From the NCBI GenBank assembly GCA_025766275.1, contig JAFKAC010000017.1, positions 558,001 through 622,000 of the forward strand: a stretch of DNA of 64,000 nt, in the 5' to 3' direction. The position numbers were made by a program, and so were the translations under genes. Shown here piece after piece: positions 24,076 to 34,886 of the stretch. The notes below the pieces were generated by a model that worked only from the letters and a program-made list of their open reading frames with translations, ran no database searches and was not told the origin of the DNA. The stretch comes from Lactarius indigo (taxonomy: Eukaryota; Basidiomycota; Agaricomycetes; Russulales; Russulaceae). Each line of letters opens with the position of its first letter. Position 1 is the stretch's first letter.

Positions 24076-27000
24076 GTTCCTCCAAAGAGGAGGAGGACGC
24101 AATAACCAAAGGCCAGTCACTTGCTATAATTGTGGAAAGGACGGACACATGGCCCGTGATTGCAGGCAGCCACGAGGAGGATATCAGCCTCAAGCATCAA
24201 CTAGTTGCTATATCGATACCGACTATCATCAACAAGAACCCAAAGTCGCCACCAGGGTGGTTCAAGATGTACCCCCTCAACAGCGCGCTAGCGATTGGCT
24301 TAATGGAGTAGTGGGAGAATCAGACAATGTAAAGGACATTATCCTCCAACAATTATGGAAGAAGGAGGGTTTTCAGGACACCTGAACCCATCGGCCTGGG
24401 TGAGGGCGGTTAATTGTAACAGTGTAATCATGACTCACTATTGTTCTATGAGAGTTCCAGTATCAATTCACACCAGTTACGCAATGGCCGACATACGAGC
24501 ACTAGTCGACTCCGGAGCAACCCATTGCTTCATGAAACCTTCCTTTGCAAAAAGGATGGGACTTGGGACCAAATTACTCGACATCCTGAAGAAAATATGG
24601 AACATTGATAATACAGAAAACAAATCAGGGAGTATTACTCATTATACCGACGTCGACGTCCAAACTAAAGGAATCCACAAGGAAATACATTTCCTTATTA
24701 CAGATATTGGTAACGAGGACATCATATTAGGATATCCTTGGCTCGCTATCTACGATCCACACATCAAGTGGTCACAAGCCGCCATTCACGAAGATATGCT
24801 TCCTATCGTCATTCGTTCTACCAACCCCTATTTCAAAACGAAGCCAGTAGTCACAACAACTACTGTCCAAGACGATGATTATGAAGTAGTACATTCCTGT
24901 GTTATCACGGATGAACAGCGGCAACAATTCGAAGAGGGCTGTCGAATTAAAGCAACGGCCACTGATCTCGCCATCGCTGCTCAACAATATATTACTAAAG
25001 CTGAGTTACCACCCGAATATCGCAAATTTGAATGCCTCTTCAGTGAAGAGGCATCGGACAGGTTTCCACCAAGCAGGTCTTGGGATCATGCCATCGAATT
25101 CAAACCAGGAACAGCCGACACAATTGATTGCAAAATATACCCTATGACTCAAGAAGAAGATAAAAAATTACGCGAATGGATCAACGAACAACTCAAAAAA
25201 GGGTATATACGGCCCTCTAAGTCTCCATACACCTCATCCTTCTTCTTCATCAAAAAGAAAGACGGAAAATTGCGACCTGTCCAAGACTATCGAAAAATCA
25301 ACACGGTTACTATCCGCAACCAATACCCACTCCCTCTTATCTCCGATCTCATTACCGACCTCAGTAACGCCCACATCTACACCAAACTCGATGTTCGATG
25401 GGGGTACAATAACATGTGCATCAAAGAGGGAGATGAGGAAAAGGCGGTGTTTAAAACACGCTACGGATTATTCAAACCAACAGTGATGTTTTTCGGCCTG
25501 ACCAATTCCCTGGCAACGTTCCAGACAATGATGAATTTCATCTTCAGGGACATCATTGCAAAACATAAGAAATGAGGCACTGTTATTCGTGTTTACATGG
25601 ACGATATTGGCATCACTACGGGACTTGATCACTCATTGTCAGATCACATTGAAGCCGTCAAGGACGTACTTCGTGTATCTGCAGAACATGATTTGTACTA
25701 CAAACTTGAAAAATGCCTCTTCCACTCCCCACGCATGGATTACCTGGGGGTAATCCTTGAAAAGGGGGTGACACGCATGGACCCTGTCAAAATTTCGGGC
25801 ATCAAGGACTGGCCTACGCCAACCAAAGTTAAGGATGTCCGCTCTTTCCTTGGATTTTGCAATTTTTACTGACCATTTATACGAGGATTTGCAACCAAAG
25901 CACGACCCCTTAACAAACTCACATGTAAAGACACCGAATGGCATTGGGGAACGGAGGAAGAGAAGGCCTTCCAAGACCTCAAAACCCTCGTCACCAGCGA
26001 ACCTGTCCTTGCACACCCAGACCTCACACAACAATTTGAACTAGAAGTCGACGCATCAGGATTCACCACTGGAGCCGTCCTTCTCCAGTGTAAAGCAGAC
26101 AGCAAGCGACACCCCATTGGCTACTACTCATCCACTCTTAGTGAAGCTGAACGAAATTATGACATTTATGACCTCGAACTCCTAGCAATCGTCAAAGCCT
26201 TCCGTCACTGGAGACCCCTTTTAGCAGGCTCCCCCCACAAAATCAAAGTATTCTCAGACCACCTCAATCTACAATACTGGAAATCGCCACAGAAGATTAG
26301 TAGGCGTGTAGCCAGGGAAGTACTTGAACTCTTGGAATACGATTTCGAAATTCACCACATTAAGGGCACTTCTAATGGACGCGCTGATGCACTGTCACAA
26401 AGACTGGACTACAATCAGGGAGAGAACGATAACAAAGGCATAACGGTACTACCAGAAAGCATCTTTGCACATGCTACCACATTAGAAGAACCACAACACC
26501 CACACTGGAGACCCGAAATCTTACCGGTGGAGATGACTCCAGAGCATCCCATTTACAAACAAAACATAGCTAAGTTGAAACCCTGGGTTGACGCTCACAA
26601 GCTAAAAGACATCGAAGGGACATGGTACAAAGATGGACGCCGAGTAGTCACCGGCGGTATCCATGACAAGCGCACCATCATCGCTGCTCACCATGATTCC
26701 CCTGTCTACGGTCACCCTGGTATCAAACGCACCCTTCAACTCACCGAACGACATTATTGGTGGCCACAGATGAAGAATGATGTTACGGACTATGTCAGAG
26801 GTTGTGCAGAGTGCCAACGACATAAAGTCAACCTCCGCCCCATCAGGGCACCCCTACAACCCATCTATCCCAAACCAGAAGCCCTGCCATTTGAGACCAT
26901 TGCAGTGGACTTTATTACCAAACTTCCCATCTCCCGTGGTTACGATTCCATTCTAACGGTAACAGACCATGACTGCACTAAAGCTGCCATCTTCATCCCC

Positions 27001-29088
27001 TGTAACGAGGAAATAATGGCTGAAGGAATGGCTGCCCTGTACGTTTCCCATGTCTTTCCACGGTTTGGACTCCCCTCACGTGTTATCAGTGATCGAGACC
27101 CCCACTTTGCATCCAAATTCATGTGGGAGATATGCAAAATCCTTGGCATCAGCCAAAATATCTCAACCGCTTATCACCCTAGAACCGATGGCCAATCAGA
27201 GCAAATGGATCAATGGCTGGAACAATATCTCCATTTCTGGGTAAACAAACGACAAGACGACTGGGTCTGTTATCTGCCAATGGCAGAATTCACGCATAAC
27301 AACTGGCCAAATGAAACCACGCGGGAGTCACCCTTCTTTCTCTTATCAGGGTTCAATCCCCGCACTGATTGGACCGATAGGCCTTCCCCTATTCCACAAG
27401 TGTCCCTGAGGCTAGACCAGTTCAAACAAGTGTGGCAACACGCCTTCTCATGCATGCTCAGGGCGCAGAAGTCATGGGTTAGGAACAAAGATACGCCCAA
27501 GTTCAAAGAAGGGGACCTTGTATGGCTTGAGGGACGCCACCTACGTACGCACCAACCTACCACAAAATTAGCGGCCAAACGACACAGGCCTTTTAAGGTC
27601 GTCCAGGTGATGTCCCCTGTCAATTATCGCCTTGAACTTCCCATGCAGTGGAGCATCCATGATGTCTTCCATATAGATCTTCTCACACCTTATCGTGAAA
27701 CACCCATGCATGGACCAAACTATCAGCGCCCACCACCTGATTTGGTTGATAATGAAGAAGAATACAAAGTTGAGAAGATTCTAGACTCTCGGCGATTTGG
27801 CAGAAGATGTTGGCTCCAATATCTCGTCAAATGGAAGGGTTATCCTGACTCAGACAACCAATGGATAGATAAGGATGACGTATTCACTGACGAAGCCATT
27901 CGGGAATTCAAACATTCCAACCCCAACAGAGAAATGCATATAAGGATAACCTTCTGTCGTGATAAGTCCCCATCACTCACTCATCCCATGTCCTCTACTC
28001 AATGCAATGACCAGCTTGCACTCCTCTCTACCCTCGTCAATGACTCCTCCGCCACGCTTGTTGACCCCGACTCCGCCAACGACACTGCAACCACTGGAAC
28101 TACGGGTAGAGGTCGTACCTCCATGCAGCATGAGGAAGACAGCCCTATCACTAGTGAAGAACTGCACCAGACACTGCAACAATTCCCTGTGCCCGTACAG
28201 GGAACTCTCAGCGACAATCCAGCAACAACTCAACCTGCACCACCACCAATGTACGCTCTCACAAACCTCAACACCGGTGAGCCCAAAGTCTTCCTCACCG
28301 AAGACGAGCTCTTTCGGCTTCAAGCAGCTGTCCCACGCAGTGAAGCCGCCAGACACCATGAAGAAGTACGAACAGGAATGGAAGGAGACGGCGGCGTGGT
28401 GGCAGCAGGAGCAACTGCATATCACCGCCTGCCAACGCCGAATGATGAAGGAGCAGAGGGAGTACTGGACAAGGATGAGGATGAAGATGAGCTTAGAGAC
28501 CACTACCCCATCAGGCATGCGTTCCTTAATCATGAATTCTATGCTGAAGATCCAGCCGCCACTCCCTACCTCGTCGACGCAGCGGGGGGGCCTTTACACA
28601 GAGGATGAGTTGCCGTGGCACAAGCGGCTTGTTATATGCCAATGGGCAAACGAGACCCAGCAACCAGGGCTGTCGTCCCTGAAGGGTTCCGGGTCAATAG
28701 AGGACCCGATTACATTCCATTCCCAATCAAGCTCCCCAACGGACCGACGGTACAAGCATCCCACGTACAGGTTATCCAAGGAGGAGACCCCTTTGTACTT
28801 GGATTAGCCCCGGGATCAGGTTTTCTTTATGGCAAACCCCTCTACGCCACTCCCCATCTCCCAAAGGACAACCGCGCCTTCATACCTCATGAGGAGTATT
28901 TCATGCTCCATGACCGACACCCCACTGACCTGCTACTAACACGTATTGGGGATGTCACTCTCACTCAAGAATTACACCAGTTCCGGCAGTTCGCATTTGC
29001 TGAGGATCAGCTGGAGAAGCGGATTCAGCAACTGCAGATGGAGAGGCAGATGGTGGTAGACAACAAAAGGACAGTCTTTATCAACTAG
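24076..29088 (+). pseudogene. Chromovirus gag 3' end and pol, inverted and broken
   Basis: The gag end carries a CCHC knuckle, CYNCGKDGHMARDC (about 24118-24159), and stops at 24385. Pol overlaps it in the -1 frame. In order pol shows: protease ALVDSGATHC (about 24500), reverse transcriptase with VYMDDIG (about 25595), RNase H with VDASG, integrase with an HHCC finger and DDE residues (VDFITK; VISDRDPHF; the downstream E in DGQSEQ), a GPY/F-type region, and a chromodomain (EEYKVEKILDSR to KWKGYPDSDNQWI, about 27755-27880). A long C-terminal extension follows, including GFRVNRGPDYIPFPIKLPNG (about 28680-28745) and a predicted coiled coil to 29088. In-frame TGA codons at 25573 and 25870 break pol. 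The extension also changes frame near a run of seven G at 28584-28590. The piece lacks its promoter LTR. Confidence 0.9.
24367..24373 (+). promoter_or_regulatory. Probable -1 ribosomal frameshift heptamer, gag-pol
   Basis: GGGTTTT fits the X XXY YYZ rule with zero-frame codons GGT TTT in gag. The gag stop TGA follows at 24383-24385. A -1 slip enters the pol frame leading into the protease. A downstream pseudoknot was not assessed. Confidence 0.6.
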
Positions 29089-29180
29089 AGCGCGCTAACA
29101 TACTAGCGTGGATGGAAGATGAGGTGGAAAAGATGAGGCAAGAATCAGTAGCGGACTAGTGAGGTGGGCCTCACTCCTGA

Positions 29181-29190
29181 AAAGGGGGTG
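29181..29190 (+). other. Chromovirus polypurine tract
   Basis: The purine run AAAGGGGG (29181-29188) lies just before the TGTTACGG that starts the 3' LTR at 29192, the expected place for the plus-strand DNA primer. Confidence 0.65.
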
Positions 29191-29191
29191 A

Positions 29192-29575
29192 TGTTACGGT
29201 ACGGACTCGCATACGACTCATGACCAGTTATGACTACGGTCCGGTATTGATATTAGTCATGGACTCTTACATCGTATCAGTCAGCATAGTAGTTCGCATG
29301 TGATTGTGACTCATGTATGACTCATTCCTAGGATAGCTGTACTAGGGTTTGAGCTAGTTACACTATTGGTTACCTACTGTTTCGAGCAGTGCTTTAAAGC
29401 CCACATGTATCTGTATAAGTAGTTGCTTCGAAGACCAAGAATCCCCATCTTGGTCTTCTTCAATCCACCATCTTGATTCATCTCTTGCCTGCCTTAGTCT
29501 CTGACTAAGCATGCCTCCACTCCTATCCACCAAGGGATAGTACTTCTTTACCTTAGCTGCAGTGTGTGCCAGTGT
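29192..29575 (+). repeat. Chromovirus 3' LTR, main piece (inverted)
   Basis: The first 384 bp of the 3' LTR, starting TGTTACGGTACGG. It matches the minus strand of 32549-32166, with mostly transition differences. It contains a TATAAG box at 29414 and the predicted transcript start ATCTTGGTCTT at 29447-29457. It ends at the right X solo LTR; the remaining 117 bp are at 22371-22487. Confidence 0.85.
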
Positions 29576-30385
29576 TGTTACGGTTTTACCCTCACAACCT
29601 CGGCAAACAGCAATACGATGAACGCAATCACGTGAAGAAAAGGAGGATGACGAAGAAAAGGCTGAGATAAGCCATAAACCAAGAGATAAGTGCCCCGGCC
29701 CGCGATATCATTGGACCTTCTGCGATGATGCGCAGAATTGTAGGTTCCACCGGCCCGGATAGAAGCAACATCAAGACCGCCCGTCACGTGACCCCAGCAT
29801 GTGACCTGGCTAGAATGCACCGGAAGAGTCCAGATGAGCTTGTGCCTGGCTGACTGATGTCTTGTACCTGATGACTGATACTGGCTGCGGATGACTCATG
29901 GACGATTACACTGTTACGATAAGGATGACTGATGTCCCATTCTGATTGGTTGACTGACTGTATGCTGACTAACTACACATGACACTCTTACTGTACAATT
30001 ACTCACCCTAGGATCGTTGTATTAGGGTTTCTGAGTTTGAACCTTATGCTAGCTAGGGTATAAGTAGGGTAGCTTGTATCCCCGGTTCCCTAGCTTGAGA
30101 TCTTGTGGAATTGTACTGGTTGTTCACCGTCTTCCCTCTATCTTTTGAGCTGTGGTTGGCTGTCTGCCACCTTCCCTCTGGGCTGCCTGCTCATCCCCCT
30201 TTCCCCCCTCTTATCTGCCATTCTCTGCCTCTCAGTACTTCTGTCTGATAGAAGGCTGCCAATACCATTGTCGACTAGGGGACGCCTTGGCTGTGTTTGC
30301 CTCCCCCAGAAGTTGGCTGCGATTTGGGGCATTGTGTTCCCACAGTATTGTCCAAGTCGGACGCTACGCCCATACAAGCGTAACA
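29576..30385 (-). repeat. Solo LTR, family X, right copy
   Basis: An 810-bp LTR in minus orientation (minus strand TGTTACGCTTG to AAACCGTAACA). It is flanked by AGTGT on the left and GGAAC on the right. These are the partners of the left copy's flanks after inversion. It is nearly identical to the left copy outside that copy's nested insertion. Confidence 0.85.
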
Positions 30386-32040
30386 GGAACCCTCCTCTTG
30401 GTCGATATGGGGGACGAGGAGCGAGTACGTCTTCTGCTCCTGCAAGTCGCCCTCGAATTTGATTGGCAGAGGTGTCCATTGCATTTGGATCTCGTGGCAG
30501 ATTTCTTGGCTGCCAGGAGCTTCTTGGCGGTCCCTGCCATTGTCATTGTTGTCGTTGTCTTCCTTGTCCTTGTCCTGGGGGAACCCCTTTGTTTAGTACT
30601 GCTTTGAGGTGAAGATATTGTTGTTGACGAGTGGTAGCTGCTTCCTTCCACTCGCGGTAGTTGCGGGGATTGTTGAGGGTATAAACCTTCTCATACAGGT
30701 CTTTTGGTAACCCACTTGTGAATAGATCCAGCGTCTGCGGATTGTTGAGCCGATACTGAGCGCGGCGTATTAACTGTTCAAACTGGGTACAATACTCATC
30801 TAGATTGCCCCCAATCATTTTTACTCCTTTTTTGAGTTCATATTGAGCTTGTTCTTGCTCCATTGTATTCCGGAAGTGCTGCATGAAGCTGCGTGTCACC
30901 TTGTTCCACAGTTCTTCGCTAGTACGGGGTATCCCTGCTTGTATCTGGCCATTGAGCCAAGTGAGCATTGCCAACACCCATTCGCTGATGTTAACTCCTT
31001 TAATGTAGGATAGAAAGAGTAGGGCGCGTCTGTATGGCGTTGCCATGATGCTTTCGTCTGCGTTCATGCCCCAGTAGACATGCCATTGAGTGAGAAACGC
31101 TTCGACTTTTGCATGTTCTCCATCAAATACTGTTGGTGCTTCACCAGCTAATTTGTTACTTGGAGGGGGAATGATAGGACCTGCACCTGGTAATCCTCCT
31201 CCTGGATGTCCTCCTCCTGGTGGTCCTCCTGGGAATCCTCCAGGGAATCCTTCGAATCTGGATCCTCTCGGTGGGGATCCTCCTCCTGGTAGGTCACCAG
31301 GGGGTCCGCCTCCTCCACTGGGGGGATCGGGTACGTCTGGCCCGATGGTGCGATGAATTGCTACGTCGTCTTCAGTCATTCGATGACCAGTGTAAGGGTT
31401 GATGGGAGCTAGATTGGCTCGGGATTCTTCCGCGATGCGTCTTTGTTCCTCCAGTGCTATTTGATCCCTTGCGGTGAGTTGCACTTCTTCTCATGTAATA
31501 GTGGCAGTTGCCATGGCGACTGCTGGACTGTGAATGTGGATTACTTCAGGTTCGGGTTGGTGAATGGTCAGAGACTCAGTTTGTTGTATGATGTGATCGC
31601 CAATAGCCCCTAGACTGGCTTCTTCTGCTGGCATCGTTCCTCGACTTGGTGACTGACTTTCGGAGGCTTCTTCCCCGCTAATTCCTTCGTCTGTGTGTTC
31701 TTGTGCTTGTCCATCAATAGGACCGTAATCTGCATGGCTATTAAGTTCTCGCACGTCAATGTCACAGTTGTAGTTTCTTCCTGCTGGTCGCACAATATCC
31801 CAGCGATGGTCTATGGGGTTCCAAGTAACCTCGACCCAACAGAGATGTTCAAAATTGAACTCAACGGGTCAGAAACAGTTAGGACCGTTAAACTCTACGA
31901 AATATCCGGTGTCTTCTCCTCGTTCTCTCCACTGAGCTGCTCCTAAGAATCTTGTTGGTACGTTGCGATCTCCTCATCGTTCAATGTGATAGGGATGGAA
32001 GGACGTCCACTGGTCTCTGGTCAAGTACGCCACGATGAGG
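30386..32040 (-). pseudogene. Chromovirus gag, 5' part
   Basis: One minus-strand frame runs from just after the 5' LTR to the right X solo LTR. It covers SFHPYHIER and GDRNVPTRF near 31990-31950, a glycine/proline-rich region (about 31330-31160), then the retrotransposon gag core (KVEAFLTQWHVYW, RSFMQHFRNTMEQEQA, LDEYCTQFEQL), and a tail ending in PPYRPRGG. In the original element it joined the CCHC segment now starting at 24076. The frame is broken by TGA at 31974-31976, 31869-31871, 31491-31493 and 30543-30545. No convincing ATG start was identified. Confidence 0.85.
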
Positions 32041-32051
32041 ATCTTGGTCTT
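32041..32051 (-). promoter_or_regulatory. Chromovirus self-priming primer-binding site
   Basis: On the minus strand AAGACCAAGAT lies 2 nt after the 5' LTR end. It is an exact 11-nt complement of ATCTTGGTCTT at the predicted RNA 5' end in the same LTR (32294-32284), which sits 33 nt downstream of a TATAAG box (32327-32322). This is the arrangement known from Tf1/sushi elements, where the RNA 5' end folds back as primer. No tRNA match was apparent. Confidence 0.7.
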
Positions 32052-32053
32052 AA

Positions 32054-32549
32054 TGTTACACTCCACCGGCGTTAGTCCGACTTGGACTTGAAGAAGGTGT
32101 AATTGACTTAGCAAAAATAGGCGAATGGGGACCTTGTGTCAACCCAACGCAAGCTGAACAGGGGCACACTGGCACACACCGCAGCTAAGGTAAAGAAGTA
32201 CTATCCCTTGGTGGATAGGAGTGGAGGCACGCTTAGTCAGAGACTAAGGCAGGCAAGAGACGAATCAAGATGGTGGATTGAAGAAGACCAAGATGGGAAT
32301 TCTTGGTCTTCAAAGCAACTACTTATACAGATACACGCAGGCTTTAAAGCGCTGCTCGAAACAGTAGGTAACCAATAGTGTAACTAGCTCAAACCCTAGT
32401 ACAGCTATCCTAGGAATGAGTCATACATGAGTCACAATCACATGCGAACTACTATGCTGACTGATACGATGTAAGAGTCCATGACTAATATCAATACCGG
32501 ACCGTAGTCATAACCGGTCATGAGTCATATGCGAGTCTGTACCGTAACA
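32054..32549 (-). repeat. Chromovirus 5' LTR
   Basis: A 496-bp LTR reading TGTTACGGTACAG to GTGTAACA on the minus strand. It matches the two pieces of the 3' LTR (384 + 117 - 5 = 496 bp) with scattered, mainly transition differences, so the insertion is not recent. Confidence 0.9.
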
Positions 32550-32729
32550 GAGAGCCCCACCCACCCATCGCGACCTTGCCTCCGAAATGCAAATTCCTTG
32601 CCCCCGACACTTCGTGCCTCCGCCCTCTTTCTGTGCAGTCTGCCAGCTCTTTGTTTCCATTTACCAAGTGCCTTTCCCCTCTCCACCTGGCGCCACACTG
32701 AACCTATGATGAAGAGCAAGGCAGTGACT

Positions 32730-34886
32730 CTCAAAGAGTGTGACTTCTCACCAGATACTGTAAGCAATACCAACTCACAGATTGATACATCCAGTACTCT
32801 TCTTGGTCTGATCGCACCTCTGCCTCTTCTGACATCGTCACACAGGCCACTACCAGACGAGATCCCCACATATCCGTGCCCCGACCTGACAACCATTCTC
32901 TTTCTCTACGTATATGACAACTTGCGAAATGCCCTCCTTGACCACGCCACTTCCCGTGCTGCCTCTCCCATGAGTTGCGCTGGTTCTCCTATTGCACCAT
33001 ACACGTTCGTCCGAGAGGTACTGTTGTGCTCTGCAGAGACAGTGCTTCAGGTGTATTCCTCCAATCCATGGAGGGTGGAATGGGGTTCAATGGGTGGGTC
33101 ACGCTAGTGCAGCGGTGGAACAAATCGACCCTTGGCATCGACGCCGATCCCACCATCCAATGCGAGGTCTTCTGCATTGCACGTGTGGTGATACCGCGTC
33201 CTCCTTGTGCGGACAAGAGCACTGGGTAAGGCACTTTCTTTCACTCCTGGCCGAGTCCATACAAGTATTGGTGATGTTATAGATATGTGCTCTCAAACTG
33301 GTTTGTATTCAAGTTGGTGTTGATAAGTGGCCCACGCACACTTAGCGGCTCTAAAAGACTTGCAGATATGGACTGCTTTAGATAAGATATATTGGATCTG
33401 TAGATTAGATTATATGATCTGTACAATCTCGGACTTCTTAGCTTATCTATGACATCATGTAGAACACTCTGGACATTTCATTGTACTCCTTCCTTTGTTC
33501 TCTTTGCGGCGTTATCTTTATTGTGATGTCACTATGATATCATACTTGTCTAGACTTTCTTTGTTCTGGTTGCCTTGTTCTCCTTTGGTACATTCCTTTT
33601 GTCCTGTGTGTAGAACAACGCTCCTTGTATTTCGTGACTCTATGTTACTGTCCTTGTACTAGTGTCACACCTCTGTATAGTATAAGTAGAGTACTCTGTA
33701 CGCCCTGGTCCACATCAGTTCTCACTCTGTTGTGTGCCAGGTAAAGTCCCTCTCCTGTAATACTATAATCAGTTCTCACTCTGTTGTGTGCCAGACACTC
33801 TTGCTTCACTCTGCCTGACAACCCCTGTGGCTGTTTCAAGCACTCCCTGCATATCTCACCACAGTCACCTTTGCCACTGTGAGTATGCTCTCTATCTGTG
33901 CTGTTCATCAGTTGGTGGAGCGGCCACCTGCAGATACGGCTGCGCTCCTGCATGCATTTTTGTCTACACCACATGTGGTGAGGAGACGTGCGAAAGAGTT
34001 GCTGAGTGAACCCACTCCAGTCGTGTCGTCCGAGATTATGCTTTAACCAAGAAATGACGTCGAGGTTGCCTCGCAACCTGCGGCATCTTCAGTGTGGACC
34101 CGTAACAACTTCTTCCGACCAGTACAACGTCATTACTTTTTGGTGCCGCAATCGTGTTGCCTCGCCTTCCATCCATCTATTCACTTCCCAGAGTTCACTG
34201 TTCGGCATCCCATCAACTTCCGCTGTGCCTAAAGCCAAAATCATCGGTCAATTCCAAGATGTCGTTTAACAGAATACATAGTACTCTGGTCGTTGCACCC
34301 ACCGTGCTCAGGGTACAGATTTAATACATTCTCATTGCCTTATCTCATTCTTGTTGCAGGCGCCTTAAGAGCTGACTGCGGTCATGACAGCTGAGACCGA
34401 AATGACATTCGCCCCCGACGAACTCATTGATGGAGCAACCACCGAGATTTCATTCGTTCCAGCTGCTCTATATAAGACAGACGGCCAAACCCAAAGTCAT
34501 CGATGACGCAATCGTCATCATCGGACTGCACCAAAAGAAGCGCAAGTGAGCGAGGAAGGCAGGAGCCACTGACGGTGACAGCGACAGGGAAAAGTCGACC
34601 GAAGGCCAAGGTACAGACGGAAGAGGTGGTCCCGTTTTTTTTCGACTTTAGGAGTGCGTCGAATATTCTGGACGAAGGTAGGTGCAGCGAGCAAGAGGAC
34701 ATAGCGCTGGGAAGAGGAAGCAACAGAAGTGTGGTGTCATTTCTACTTGCGCGCGACTATCCGGAACTGATTTCAGTGTCGCCGTTTCAGTACGTGGGGA
34801 CTTTCCGGTGGTGCCGAAAGACCGGAGGGAGGTTAGAAGCGGAAATGTATCGCATACTTTCCGACCCTGGCGCGTGGTTTTGGTAA
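32730..34886 (+). pseudogene. RRP6 pseudogene 2, 5'-truncated and split by a solo LTR
   Basis: Counterpart of RRP6 pseudogene 1, starting near the end of the nuclease domain. [16 protein letters not shown] and [12 protein letters not shown] pieces are visible, and the tail ends near 34886. It is interrupted at 33318-33910 by a solo LTR, and a later TAA at about 34044 also breaks the frame. Motifs I and II are absent. Confidence 0.8.
33318..33910. repeat. Solo LTR, 593 bp, in RRP6 pseudogene 2
   Basis: Begins TGTTGATAAGTGG, ends GTTCATCA and is flanked by the duplication GTTGG (33313-33317 and 33911-33915). The uninterrupted sequence is present in pseudogenes 1 and 3. It contains a TATAAGTAGAG box (about 33678) and a repeated CAGTTCTCACTCTGTTGTGTGCCAG-type segment near 33716 and 33770. 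No coding sequence is present. The TGTTGATAAGT start resembles Ty1/copia LTRs but the family is not proven. Confidence 0.85.

Larger units (their letters stand above)
22371..32549 (-). mobile_element. Ty3/gypsy chromovirus, inserted on minus strand, internally inverted
   Basis: The outer ends are LTR termini beginning TGTTAC, flanked by the target duplication GAGAG (22366-22370 and 32550-32554). The empty site is visible in the parallel unit near 12134. The 5' LTR is 32054-32549 (496 bp), followed on the minus strand by gag. After a block flipped to the plus strand (24076-29575) come the rest of gag, pol and most of the 3' LTR. Two solo LTRs of another family flank the flipped block. Re-inverting it on paper makes gag continuous, restores both solo-LTR target duplications (ACTCT/ACACT and GGAAC/GGAAC), and gives a 3' LTR of 496 bp, equal to the 5' LTR. 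The element carries several nonsense codons and is probably immobile. Confidence 0.9.

Noticed and set aside
27959..28807. 282-codon ORF overlapping pol in another frame
   Set aside because: Partly real coding text displaced by frameshifts in the pol extension; not treated as a separate gene.
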